Shown here in pieces: positions 49,241 through 62,039 of a stretch of 64,000 nt of DNA (within the stretch, counting starts at the first letter, position 1; each line of letters opens with the position of its first letter). The DNA is taken from the NCBI GenBank assembly GCA_029379385.1, contig CM055605.1:7785001-7849000 (forward strand), in the 5' to 3' direction. The position numbers and the translations under genes are program-made. Under the pieces are notes generated by a model, which saw only the letters and a list, made by a program, of their open reading frames with translations, had not been told where the DNA came from and ran no database searches. Source of the DNA: Quillaja saponaria (lineage: Eukaryota > Streptophyta > Magnoliopsida > Fabales > Quillajaceae).

Positions 49241-52196
49241 AGCCTCCAACAAATTATATAATTTTACTTTTCTGAGAACTACACAATATAGTGAGAATAC
49301 AAGAATTCTCTTATTTTTTGAGTGTGTAGAGGTGAGAATGGAATTACAGAGAGTAATTTGAGGTTTTTGGGTGTTGAGTATGTTGATCATAGTGTATCAA
49401 TATAATAATTGTAATAGTGTATAATATAATAATTGTAATTCATGGGTAAATTATTATTTGTATTGTTCCAAATTATTATGGATTTTTAGTTTGGGCATAA
49501 AATGGAAATATGTTATTATACATGTTGATGTATAGTGGATTTATTTCCAGTTTGTCCCATAGTTTTTTTCCTTATACTTTGGAAAGCTTTCCGCATAAAT
49601 ATGGTGTCATTTTATTTTTATATTTTTATGCTTGATTATTATTATTTTTTACATATGTTGGCTTAATTTATTAATTATCACATCCCCCCACCTAGCACCA
49701 TTGTTCAATTCCATATTCGTGTTATTGGGTCAATGTTTCCAAGTTTGGCATTTGTTGGGGTTTGGTTGCTCTCCATCCACTACCAGTCTTTCATAGAAGA
49801 AGGCATAGCTTGTTGAGTTGTGGAAGAAGAGAGGTATTTTAAATTGGATTCAACACCTCAATCAAACACTTTCAAGTCCTCATTTTTCATGCCAGGAATT
49901 TCTTTTTTCATGTCAATAATTTTCATTTGCACTTTGACATAGAAATCAAACCCTCATGACCCAATTAAGAAATTTTTAAATCAAGATGACCCCATATAAA
50001 ATGAAGTTAAATAATAAGAACCAAACATCTAAATTGACCTACAAAATACAAACCCCCTCAATCCCCATGAAAAAGGTTAAGAAAGGATACTTGAGTAAAA
50101 TCAAGGATTCAATTTGAACATCATCACCATTTCTTTAGGGATAGCTAGCAACCTTCATTTAAGGCATGGTTTCCGGTCTTCACTTTTTTCAGACTATGCT
50201 CTTGTCCTTGATTCCTTGTCCGAGTTAAGCGAACTAACTTTTTGACAAATTGCTTAGCTTTTGAGGTTCTCCGTGTCCTAACGACAAGCCATTGACCATT
50301 AGAGCCCTTATACCTAACCAAACCCGTGAATTCACATTGACAATTTGACATCACTTGCCACTAAAATACAAAACCTGCCCGTTTACTCGAGCAAATTACC
50401 CATGTCAATTTCAAAATTATTGGCACCCACAAATGTGAAACGCTTGCATCCATTAATGTGGCTGCCCCACCAAAGCAATGAGTTTCACTATGAAACTTCT
50501 ATTATTGGATTGGTTTGTTGTCTGGTTCCATATGATTTTGTGAAAGTAGAGATTTTTGGATATCCATCTCATTTGACAGAGGAGGCAAAATGAGTATTTT
50601 CATTGGGCTTATTTGTGCTGCCATTCTCTCTGAAATTGTTGCCGTGGAGCTTCACCAGGTTCTACCTACAGAGCAAATTCCAGGTGGGATTTCTTTGACA
50701 TTATCAATTCTTTTTTCCTTATTCATCCATTCTCTTCTGGGTCTACCAGTTTATGTGGTTTTCCATTTTTACTACAGTCTCTGTTTGGAATTCTTTGAGT
50801 CTAAAAATTGAGTTGAAATGGGTTTGCTCTGTTTTTGCTTCTAGATCTAGGCCTTACAAGTCATAGCTTATCCATTACATATTGGAAAATATATATAATG
50901 CAAATGTAGCAGAGCAGAAAACTTTGAAAATGGAAATTGATAAAAAAATTATAGTTGTATACGTGTTGAATTAATTTGATAATGCTTACACATGTTAAAT
51001 ATGCTGCAGCAATGTGATGTATATTGAACATTTGAAGTGAAGTTCAACTTTACAAGGCAAAGTCCCTCAAATAATCTAAGCATTGAGTGTTGGGATGTTC
51101 TTCTCTGACTTGATCTATTCCGTGCCATGATATTATAAGCAAACTAGTTAACACCTGATTCATTATACAACTTAGATAACAATAACACAAGGATTGAATC
51201 ACCTAAGATGCCCCGTAAACAATTATTATTCTACTTCTTTTTCTTATTTTCTTATGAACTATGTGCATGGAGCAGTTAGAGAGTGGGCTTCATGTGGTAT
51301 CCCGGTCTGGAAACCTCACAAAGTTTTATGGAAATAAACCCATCTCTAACCGAGAGTGACTTTCGTGCACGAAAACAATTAAAAAAACTCATTTCCCTTA
51401 GGTGAATCCGTGTCAAATTTATATTTTGGTCTGTGTAGGCATAAACATGGAGAATTTTGGAATATGCTACTGGTAATTTAATTAGTCTAAGGCAAAGCAA
51501 ACTGAATGTTGGATACTTGAATTAATTATAAGCTTCCTTCAAAAATAATTTTTGTCCTTATCCTTCATTGCATTTTTTTTTCTCATGTCATTATAGTTAT
51601 TATGTTATGTATCATACACAAATTATATGGTCAACAAATTACTTATCTGATACAGTACATATTGATTTGATGACTAAATATTCCATGATGGTTGTAGGCT
51701 TGTAGCCTGTTTGATTACGGAGCATGATCTATGATCGAGTAAAGAAAAACCACAAAAATGGATAAGACAGAACGTTGTTTAGATGTTTATTGTCTTTCTC
51801 TTTCTTAAAAAAGTAAGTGAAATAGATTATGCTGTTGACGATAATGTTACAAGGACAACATAGTCTCTTATACCAAACGTAGAAATCATAAAGTTGAAAT
51901 CCACAATTATTTAGTAAAATGTGTGTGGCACAATGAATTCACAAGGCAAAAAAATATATGTCTGAGTTCAGAATTACATATGCCATTTTGAGTTCTGAAA
52001 CAGGGGAAACAAGGAAAGCAAAATCTAAACTGGGTAAATAAAACAACTTGGTGTAGAAGTGAAGTCTAGCATGGATTGGAGGCATTTGTGTATATAGCCA
52101 AACTGGCTTCCTTGCACGACACATCCTTAGGCCGTCTAATTTATTCCAATTATACTGTCATAAGAGGAATATGCTTCTTGTTCAATCAGTTTCTTT
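49241..52196. other. intergenic; no supported gene
   Basis: AT-rich DNA between the copia remnant and the Vps62 gene. A short direct repeat around ataataattgtaat lies at 49398-49440. Two forward frames at 50345-50811 and one reverse frame at 50145-50354 show no family motif. Confidence 0.6.
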
Positions 52197-52206
52197 TATA
52201 TATATA
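52197..52206 (+). promoter_or_regulatory. TATA box of the Vps62/DUF946 gene
   Basis: TATATATAA-type box about 60 bp upstream of the start codon. Confidence 0.6.
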
Positions 52207-52261
52207 ATAGCTTTATTAGTCACATTATATTCACAACCAATCTTCTTTGAGAAACTCAGCA

Positions 52262-54015
52262 ATGGGAAATTGTATTCCTCTTTGTTGTACAGCAGCGGAC
52301 GTGTCCAAGAAAAGCAAGATTCCACCCATTGAAACCACCTTTAAGCTTCCTTCTCCAATACCCAGTTGGCCACCAGGTGCATATCATCTTCTTCTTCTTC
52401 TTACTTTCATTACCATTTTTGTGTTCATTTGTTTAACTGCATTATATTTGTAGGTGATGGATTTGCAAGTGGAATTATTGATCTGGGTGGGTTACAAGTG
52501 AGTCAAATTTCTTCATTTAACAAAGTCTGGGCTACCCATGAAGGTGGACCAGATAATCTTGGAGCTACCTTCTTTGAACCATCAAAAATACCTCAAGGAT
52601 TCTTTATGTTAGGCTGCTATAGTCAACCTAATAACAAGGCTCTTTTTGGGTGGGTTCTTGTTGGGAAAGATGACTCTTCAACTAATAATGGAGCTTTAAA
52701 AGAACCAGTTGAGTACACACTGGTTTGGAGCAGTGAGTCTTTGAAAATAAAGCAAGATGGTAATGGCTATGTGTGGTTACCAACAGCCCCGGATGGTTAT
52801 AAAGCCGTGGGCCACGTGGTCACCACCACGCCGGAGAAGCCTTCCCTTGATAGAATCCGGTGTGTTCGATCTGATCTCACCGACCAAGGCGAGACAGACT
52901 CATGGATATGGGGACCTGGCCAGACCAGCAATGCCAATGGGTTCAATGTTTATAATGTGAGACCAAGCAATAGGGGGACACAGGCACAGGGTGTCATTGT
53001 GGGAACCTTTTTAGCCCAAATTGGTGGAAATAGTTCACCTTTGTCAATTACTTGTTTGAAGAATACCAAACCTAATTCATCTTCTTTGCCCAACCTAAGC
53101 CAAATCGAGGCATTAGTCCAAGCTTATTCTCCATTTGTCTACCTACATCCTGATGAAGAATACCATCCTTCCTCAGTATACTGGTTTTTCACCAATGGAG
53201 GTTTGCTGTATAAAAAAGGGGAGGAGACAAAACCTGTTCCAATAAACACAACAGGTTCTAACCTTCCTCAGGGTGGTTCAAATGATGGTGCTTATTGGTT
53301 GGACCTTCCTGTGGACAAAGCCAACAAAGAGAGGGTTAAGAAGGGAGATTTACAAAGTTCCCAAGCTTATTTGCACATAAAACCCATGTTGGGTGCAACA
53401 TTCACTGACATTGCTATTTGGATCTTCTACCCATTCAATGGGCCAGCAAGAGCTAAAGTAGAGTTCCTTAATATTCCATTGGGTAAGATTGGTGAACATG
53501 TTGGTGACTGGGAGCATGTGACATTAAGGGTAAGCAATTTTAATGGGGAATTATGGAGGGTCTATTTCTCTGAACATAGTTCAGGTGCATGGGTGGATGC
53601 TTCTGGGCTTGAGTTCCAAAATGGTAACAAACCTGTGGCCTATTCCTCATTACATGGACATGCTTTCTATCCGAAGCCTGGACTTGTTTTACAAGGGAAT
53701 GGTGGAATTGGAATTAGGAATGATACTGCTAAGAGTTCAATGGTTGTGGATACAGGGGCGAAGTTTGAATTAGTTGCTGCAGAGTATTTAGCTTCTGCTA
53801 TAAATGAACCAGCTTGGTTGAATTATTTCAGAAAATGGGGTCCGAAAATTGATTATTCTATAAACGATGAGATAAAAAAGATTGAGAAAATATTGCCAGG
53901 AAAACTCAAAAAAGCTTTTGAAGATTTGGTGAATGGTTTACCAGCTGAGGTATTAGGAGAGGAAGGACCTACAGGTCCAAAGGTGAAGAACAATTGGAAT
54001 GGGGATGAAGTTTAA
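52262..54015 (+). CDS. Vps62/DUF946 family protein
   Basis: Exon 1 is 52262-52376, a 77-bp intron follows, and exon 2 is 52454-54015; together 558 residues. Signature blocks are SFNKVWATHEGGPDNLGATF, FMLGCYSQPNN, SPFVYLHPDEEYHPSSV, GEHVGDWEHVTLRV, SLHGHAFYPKPG and the closing EEGPTGPKVKNNW. These define the plant Vps62 (DUF946) family, whose biochemical role is not established. The start MGNCIPLCC gives Gly2 for N-myristoylation and nearby cysteines for acylation, so membrane attachment is inferred. I chose ATG 52262 because the in-frame upstream codon is TTG and the myristoylation motif sits there. The intron is open in frame 1 of exon 2 but not in phase with exon 1, so it must be removed. 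Confidence 0.92.
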
Positions 54016-55020
54016 ACATTTAATTTGTTGTATTATTATTGTTAATGTTACTAATTTTAGAAAGTCTAGCAGCTTTGTTTAGCATAGTTTACTACCAGAA
54101 CACTTAATTTGTTGTATTATAAATTCTTTTAAAGGAAAAGAAAAAAGAAAAAGGTGGGCTCATTGCTTTTAGTTGTTGGAGCAGCAAAGGATAGACTCTA
54201 TCTTGTAAAATAGATATTCTATGCTTATTATTAGCAAGTATCCATTGTTTAATAAAGTTTCATGTTTACATGCTAAGATCCTACATTCTATTATTCATAT
54301 CTCTTGTATATTAATTACTATCAGAAAAAGAAAAGAGTACTCTATACACTCCCTATTATCATTGTTTAGTACCAAAAGTAATGAAGCTCATTTCTGCAAC
54401 AAAAAAAATAAAATTTCCAGGGAGAACAGTCCTGAGAGTTGTTAGGGGATAAAATTCTGCAACATTCATTTGTGAAATTATTCATGATGGGATTGAAATT
54501 CTTACAGGATTAGGCTTAGTATTTTTGTCAGTTGAAGTAGCAAATGGTTGAAAGTTGCAACCTTATTTAATTTATAATTTGAAATTTTAGATAAAATGAG
54601 TATTTGACAACGATACTAATTTTAAGGTAATCAATACTTATTTTTAAATTAAAATATATTGTCCAGTAATGCTCACAATCTTAGTGCATTTATTTACACA
54701 GCTTTATTTTTTTATTCTCATATTTGCAATGCATTGAAGTACTTCATGTGTCTTAATTGGCATTTTTCTTCAAAGTAGTAAGTATTAAGCATAAGAGCAC
54801 AAGGAACAAGTTGAAAGCATGAAGTAGGACGCCAAAGGCTTGATTCGTTACTAAAGCAACAATTTGTTTAAGATGATGTAGGCCATTTCAAAAAGGGAAT
54901 TTCGTGTATGTCTTAACTTGGCATGCAATCCCAATTGATTTAGCAGCTAACAAAGGCTAGGCCACATTGGCAAGAAAAAATTTGGAGTACAACTTAATTT
55001 CTAATATTGGCCGTGTTCTT

Positions 55021-55626
55021 CTAAGAGTCTATTTGGATGAAATGAATTAAAACTTAGAATTGAAAATTAGATTGTTTAATTCTAATTTTCATGTTTGTTG
55101 TATATTTTTTAGAATTGGAATTGAAATTTCTTACTCAATTCTCAGAAATTGAAAACAACTATAAAATATTGTTTTCAATTCTTATGGGTAAATCCTAAAA
55201 TTTATAATTCTAGTACATGTGTAATTTTTGACAGCTACTTATGTATGACAGCACATCATGCTATAATATTGGTCACCACCACTAACAACCTCTGTCACCT
55301 TATCACAGATAATTTCGTCCACTGGTCGTCAGCTACCTCCACCATCAACCTATCAAATACGCTACCGACCATCGTCGAAACCCACCAAAGATAAAGATGA
55401 CCACCGCCAACCACCATTGAGAAAATAAAAAATGGCAACAACTATTGTTGGGATTCCGCTAGAACGACGACACCCACCTAGTACTTGAAATATAATTCTA
55501 GTTGTAATTTTTTATGTGATCCAAACTTGTATATTGTAATTCTAACAAATTTCAAATTTAATAGAATAGAAATTGGTTTGATATTTCAATTTCAATTCTA
55601 ATTCAATGGATTCAAAAGCAGCCTAA
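55021..55626. repeat. interspersed MITE-like element, copy 2
   Basis: Left end agtctatttggatgaaatga and right end tcaatggattcaaaagcagc are approximate inverted repeats. It shares atcatgctataatattggtca and its flanks with 33748-34427. Confidence 0.6.
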
Positions 55627-57803
55627 ACCAATAGGAGGAACTTGAGTTTTAGTGTGATTCTTGACCGAATCAAAAAGATGATTTCTTAAAAATACGAGTA
55701 AGCTGGTAAGAACTCACTTGATAGCTAAGTCAAACAAAATCTTAATGTGGGTACTTGAGTCGAGATTTCATCCTTACTTATACGCAACATACATACGTAA
55801 AGGGAAAGAAAAAGACTTGCTGATTGCATGGCCAAGCATACATGGATAAGAACTGCAAAACCATTTTTTTGGGGGCATTTTCTATATATTACCCAAAACT
55901 TTAGTTCTGAATGATGTAATGGGCTTGTCCAAACTTTGTTATAATTAAGGTTAAATTAGGTTAAGATTAGTCACGACTTTTTTAAATTAGGTTATAATGT
56001 TTCATTTTGATTTCAATTGGTTCTCAAAATGAGAATGTATCTCTATTGTTTTATAAATAATTTTTTTTTAAGGAATGATAATAGAACAACCACAAAAAAA
56101 AAAAAAAAAAAAAAAAAAAGGGGAAAAGAAAGATCATGATATCCATTTTAATATTTACAAACAAAAACTCCACAAAAATACAACAAGTTTTGACAAAATT
56201 TTAAAAAAAAATTGACAAAAATGCGTGGATAAAACCCTATTTATATTTTTTAGAGTATAAAAATGCATTTGAAAATTTTTAAAACTCATTTTGAAAAAAC
56301 AATAAAACTACAAGGACCATAAGTAGTTTTTAATTCACTTTAAGGAGATTGGTCGGGTAGTTAAAACTAAAACTACAGGGACCGTAAGTAGCCTTTCATT
56401 AACTTTAAGGAGTTTGGTCAAGTAGTTAAAAAGTTGGTGTGTTCTATTCATTGACTTATTGGGTTTGAATCTCTTAAGAGATGTCAAAAAATAAAATTTT
56501 CATAAAATTTTTAGTTCGTGAATGTTTAGCTTTTCACTGAATCAGAAAAAGTGATTAATTAACGTGAGCATAAGTTAATCCGGACATAACTGATCACTAA
56601 ATAAATAAAAGAAAATTTTAATTAATTAATGTAGCCTTTCTACCAAAAACAACAAAACAAAGACAAATTAGAACAAGTTATATAAAAAGGCTCCATCTAC
56701 ATTAATATTTCTCTATGCACGATATACACCTGTCTTAGAGAATGTAGTAGTGGACCACGTATGATTTCAAAAGTCATATCCATATTAATGTTTGTGTCAA
56801 TTATAAAGTGTATGTTAGAAAAGTGTTCAACTTAATTATATGTATATGTAGTTTAATTAAACATATTCGTGCCGTTTCGATTATTAGTTCTAATTTCTCT
56901 CAATAGTTTAATAGTTAGGTCATCAACAAGGCTATTTTCTGCAACGGTACGATGAAATTTGCACTAATATAATTTCCCCATCAAACACTCCCACCCGCCA
57001 TTAAAGAGAGATTAGATAAGACACACTCATTCTCATATTTATATATATTGTTATTATGTTATAGCCTACTATTTCCATTACTCTTGGGCCAAATATGCAC
57101 ATATGATCAAAGTTCTGAAGCTGAGGAAACAACAAGAGAGTTGGTAAGTAATTAGAGTTCAAAGATTTGGTTTAATCCTTTAGAAACTGAACTTGTATGT
57201 TACTTTTTTTTTTTTGTTTTCTTTTTTAACTATTCTCGAGCTCAAAGTAAAAATAGTTAAACATAGACATTTCACGATCCTTTTCTTTTGAATATAAGAA
57301 AAAGAACTATGAAAATATAATTTTGTATAGGTTCACTCAATTATTATTATTATTTTCATTTAAACTCATCAATATTAATAGTTTAGTTTGTGTAACACAT
57401 GCACTAATTAATAAAAGGGAAGGTGAGTTCAAATTTCTCTTTCAAAAAGAAAAAAGGAAAAGGAATAATGCAATTAATATAATAACACTCATATTATTGG
57501 TCAATGAATCTTAACTCGTAGTTCTTTCTCTTTTCTTTTTCTTTTTTTTTTTTTCTTTTTTTTGTTTTTGAAAAAAGAAATGATACAATTAATATAACTC
57601 TCTTATGATCATTGGTCAAAAAATCTTTATGTGCTTCTTCCTTGTTTGGAGAAAGATTATTACTAAATAGGCACTAGCATTAGAATAGTTCAAGTCACAT
57701 ACATACTAATCCTAAAACTCTCCTTCCACCCCAGGTTCTTGATTCGATTTCCGATATATTATGATCATAAATCCTTCACTTTTTACTTAGCTTTTGTTAT
57801 TTG

Positions 57804-57959
57804 ATGGGTGATATTAATCATGCACTTGGTACATTGAAGCTAAAGAAGACAAGAAGAAGAAACTTTAATAGGAATCAAGAGGTTCTCAATTCTAGCTCAC
57901 CACAAGAGGACTTGGAGTTAACGATGGAGGATATCATCATTATGAAAAGGTCAAGCTAA
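57804..57959 (+). CDS. candidate small ORF, 51 residues, unverified
   Basis: ATG to TAA with a basic stretch KLKKTRRRNFNRNQE and an acidic-hydrophobic end ELTMEDIIIMKRSS. I recognise no family. Upstream at 57104 an ATG frame ends at a GTAAGT donor-like site, so this could be a later exon of a short spliced transcript. Composition is less AT-rich than its surroundings. It may be chance. Confidence 0.2.
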   Translation: MGDINHALGTLKLKKTRRRNFNRNQEVLNSSSPQEDLELTMEDIIIMKRSS

Positions 57960-59300
57960 TGAATATTGTTAATGCTTTGACCTTTATTTTGCAATTTTTC
58001 TCCAGGAGTTGTTTATGTTAATTTGAATGTTGACTAATCCATTAATATAATATGTTTGTCATTAGATATTATCACCACCACCCCCATAATTAAAGAAACT
58101 TTGTTAGTATATGTAATGTATATAATTAAATATAGCATAATTAAGTTTAAGGTCATCTCCCTAAACAATCACAATATTTAAAACTTCAAATTTTGTAATT
58201 TAGAGGTTTTCGTCTAAAAATATTAGTGGAACGAGTGGAATTTATAAAAGAAAAAAGTATATTCCTATTGCTTCATTTAAAACCAAATGAACCTTCCGAA
58301 AAAATTAAATAAAATCAACTCTCATGGTCTCATAACCAAAAGAAATGAAAAAACAAAGAAAAGATTAATTAAGTTTGAGATATTGCATTAGGTGACACAT
58401 CCAACTCAATGCTTATTCAAAGGAATTATTGAAATTCTGTCAAATCTATTTCTTTAAATTAAAAAAAAAAAAAGAATTATATGTGGTGAGTTTGCTGTTT
58501 GAACTCTACTTAGAATCATCTAACAGACCCAGTGATACAATTGAAAAGAAAACTGTAAAACAATGATCCATTTGAAAAAAACAGTAAAATTATTTATAAA
58601 AAAAAAAACACACACACAGTGTAATTTAGCTCATTTAAGTGGAAAGAAAAAAGAAAATTAGTATATATATATATATATTATAATCATTGCAATATGCAAA
58701 ATAAGAGAAATATGTATAATTATGTTTATGTTACACATCAATAATCATAATCAATGATAAGAATGGGACCCTTTTGAGGACATAATATTGTTTGGTCAAA
58801 GGCTGTGGTATATATCATCAACGTTAATTTCGTTAAATCGCGGGAAATCTGATTGAGGTTGCTGCTTGCTTTGCTCTATCTCTTTATGTTATGTAGCTGC
58901 AAAATCTCGTCTATTGCCACATTTTTCTCTTCCTCTCTCTCTTTCCCCTCTCCTCTGTGTGTGATTTCTTTGCTAGAAAGAAGGGGAAAGATTGCCAGTC
59001 ATACAGAGACAATCACTGGGTAGTCTCTATTTTCGATGATTCTTCTATAATAGCGAGAAAGTTTTGTTCTTTTTTGTAAAATACTATGTAGCTAGGCCTG
59101 CTTATTTTACATATTTCACTGTTTTATTGATTTGTATTATAGAATATTTTAGTTCAGATGAAGGGTGTGTTTTGTTATCGGCTTTTTGTGTAACAGGCCG
59201 GCAGAGAGACAAAGATCTCTTAGTGGGTTTTCATGTATAATTTGTTAACTTACAAAAAGGATTTGCTTGTGTGCCTGTAAAGAATAGGAATTTGTGTTTT

Positions 59301-59323
59301 GTGTGTGTGTGTGTGTGTGTGTG
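59301..59323. repeat. (GT)11 microsatellite in the SOSEKI leader region
   Basis: A perfect GT run followed by imperfect GTGT words, 73-95 bp upstream of the start codon and probably transcribed. Confidence 0.9.
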
Positions 59324-59395
59324 GGTATTGAGGAGGGTGTCGGTGTGTGTTTGTGTGTCTGCAGCAAAACCAGCAGAAAAAGAAGAAACAGAGGA

Positions 59396-62039
59396 ATGGA
59401 AGCCAAAAATGGTGAAGTAAGAAGGCTTCAAATCATATATTTCCTCAGTTGTATGGGTTGTATTGAACAACCCCATCTCATTCGTGTTCACCATCTCACT
59501 CGTAATGGTGTCAATCTTAGAGGTTAGTTTTCTCTGTTTCTCTGGGTTTTTTGTGTGCATTTTACTCAGTTTATGGTAAATGGGTTTTGATTAATCTATA
59601 AAGTTCTTATTTTGGTAAAAGATGTGAAGAGGTGGCTTGCAGATTTGAGAGGAAAGGACATGCCAGAAACTTTTGCTTGGTCTTACAAAAGGTTCAAATT
59701 TTACTTCTCCTAATCCAACAATGAGTTACTTTTGTCAATTTTCTTTTGAACTGTTTGTCATTTTACAAACAATTGTACTGAACTGACCAATGTTGAATGG
59801 CAGGAGGTATAAGACAGGTTATGTTTGGCAAGACTTGGTAGATGACGACCTCATAACCCCAATCTCTGACAATGAATATGTCCTCAAAGGATCACAAATC
59901 AACCCAAACCCAATTGGTACTTTTCTTGAATTATAACCTTAATTCTTGATTCCCACAATCTTTTTTGTAAATTTGAAAATAGGAACTTGGTGATTTAAAC
60001 TTCTTGCTTAACCCCTTCAAAATTTTGCAGACACTCGTTTACTTTGTGAAAAGAAAGCTCCCATCTTGGCAGGGCAGAAGAAGATTCTTGAAGATAACGA
60101 ACACCAGCAGATACCATCACCTAAAGAGGAATTGGATTATCAAACATTCCCAGATTCAAAAATTGATACCCCATTTAAATTTTCATCTGAAATCAGTCAA
60201 GAATCACCTCCATATAGCTCTGAGAGGTCAACTACAACAGATGAATATGATTCATCCAAGTTAGAAGAAGAGAAGAAAAACCCAGATCATGGACAGAGCT
60301 ACAAAGTGAATTTGGAAAAAAATTCATCACCTTTCCATCTCAACCAGTTGAGCATAAAGAATTATAACGAGGACAACATGGATAAAATTGGTACTACACC
60401 ACCAGCTAATTCACCATCCACACCATCACCAACTTCGTTTACTAAAAGCAAGAGTGGAGCTTCTAACATGTTTAGGAATTTGATTACTTGTCGTCGTGTG
60501 GATACAAAAGATGCAGTAGTGGTCTTTAATCGAGTTGTCAAAACTGGTTCAAAGAACACCAATCTCAAACCTGAAAATAAGTCTGAGATATGTAAAGGTG
60601 ATAATTTGGGAGGGCCTGGAAGGTTTTTTGGGGCTTCTTGGAATCATCAGCAGCAGCAACAATATAGTGACAGGTACATAATCCATACTGGTCGAAATCA
60701 TTTAGAATATCTGTCATTTCTATACATTCATTTATAAATACACGAATCATTTTTCTTCCTTCGCATTAACTTCAGCATCATTTCTGATGAAGATCATATC
60801 AGTAATATCATTTTCAAAAACTTCCATTTTATGTAATTTTCAGTTAATTTGGAAAAATGTTTGGCTTAATGGGTTGGAATTTGTTTCCTGCAGGAAAAGC
60901 TATGATGGGGCTAAGAGTTCAAACAAGACTAAGAAAAAGAAAGAATTCATGAATCAGAAAACTGTTTCTCCTGCTTACAAACCAGTTGGTGGACCAAATT
61001 GCTCGTAAGTGACTGACTAAAATCAAAGTTTGCTGCTATATATAATTAGATTGTTAGTGAAAATTGAACTAATTGTTAATTTTCCACACAGTATTATGAT
61101 AGGTGTAGAATCCCAAATAACATTGTTAAGACTTGAGACTGCTTAATGCTCGTCCAAAACATAGGTAGCGTGTACATGTCAAAGAGCAGTGTGGCTGATT
61201 CATTTGAAGTTTTAGCTTTAGGAGCAACATTATTTGCAGAAACTACGTTCCATCTCTCAAATAACTACAAAATTAAAGACTGTTTGTGAATATATGAATC
61301 CTATACACTGTTTGTGCAAGTAACATTTCTCTGAACCAATTGGAGCAACATGTTTATAGACTCTTTGTGCAATTATGCCAAGTGTCAAAAGTGTTTGACA
61401 GAAACAAAACCAAGGTGCAAAGCTTCAGCTATGTATTACCATTGACTAGATAAAACCTTTTTTTTTCTATTCTAGTTTACAAGTAGAAGGTAGCAATTAG
61501 TGACTGGTTGATTATAATGTCAACCATTATAAAATATACAGATCAGAGTTATTGTGTTATCTAACTGTTTTAAAATGTTGTTGTCACGCAGTTCTTCCAC
61601 AATGCTTGAATCTATAGCAAAATAAGTAAAACATCACCATCATATGCTCATGTTGTGAAATTTCCTGCCAAAGAAGAAATGAGAGTATTGTAAATAAAGT
61701 CAACAGGAACTTATAAAATAGACACACACAGACAAACAAGTAATATATAAGACAATGGTGGGTAGGTCTTACTAGTGTGTGTAGGACCTCCAGACAAAGC
61801 ACGTATATATGGTTTTCTACTTTGTTCTATATTAGTTTCTTCAAAATTAAAGGTTTTCATAATGCAGACAATGTGGGAAGTCCTTCAGGCCAGAAAAAAT
61901 GAACAAGCATATGAAGTATTGTAGAGGCATGAAAACTTTGGGAAAGGCAGCTGCAGATCCTGCTGGGAAGACATCGTTCCGGAGTTCAAATGCTTCCTCC
62001 TACAATGAAGATTCATCCAGCTATCTCTTGACAAACTAA
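59396..62039 (+). CDS. SOSEKI (DUF966) polarity protein
   Basis: SOSEKI proteins mark cell edges and corners and polymerise through an N-terminal DIX-like domain. Six exons: 59396-59522, 59622-59691, 59804-59916, 60031-60673, 60894-61004 and 61868-62039. All are in phase, giving 411 residues. The DIX-like part (about residues 9-100) has [54 protein letters not shown] and [10 protein letters not shown]. The middle is low complexity (Ser/Pro/Asn, a Gln run) with a conserved-looking [16 protein letters not shown] block near residue 255-275. The C-terminus has a Cys/His finger, [20 protein letters not shown], split between exons 5 and 6. A long, CT-rich and GT-repeat leader precedes the ATG. The family is secure; which SOSEKI paralogue is not. 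Confidence 0.92.

Larger units (their letters stand above)
54016..59395. other. intergenic; repeats and the SOSEKI promoter side
   Basis: Contains the second copy of an interspersed element (55021-55626), a 26-base A run (56094-56119), polypyrimidine tracts (57524-57570), and a CT-rich stretch at 58925-58960 likely near the SOSEKI transcription start. A small open frame at 57804-57959 is listed separately. Confidence 0.6.

Noticed and set aside
50345..50811. Two forward frames, the second with a signal-like hydrophobic start and an internal GTGGGA donor-like site
   Set aside because: No recognisable domain, no clear following exon and no conserved motif.
53543..53773. 76-residue forward frame inside the Vps62 gene
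   Set aside because: Out-of-frame shadow of exon 2.
59231..59560. 109-residue reverse frame rich in His/Thr
   Set aside because: It is the translation of the GT microsatellite opposite the SOSEKI leader.
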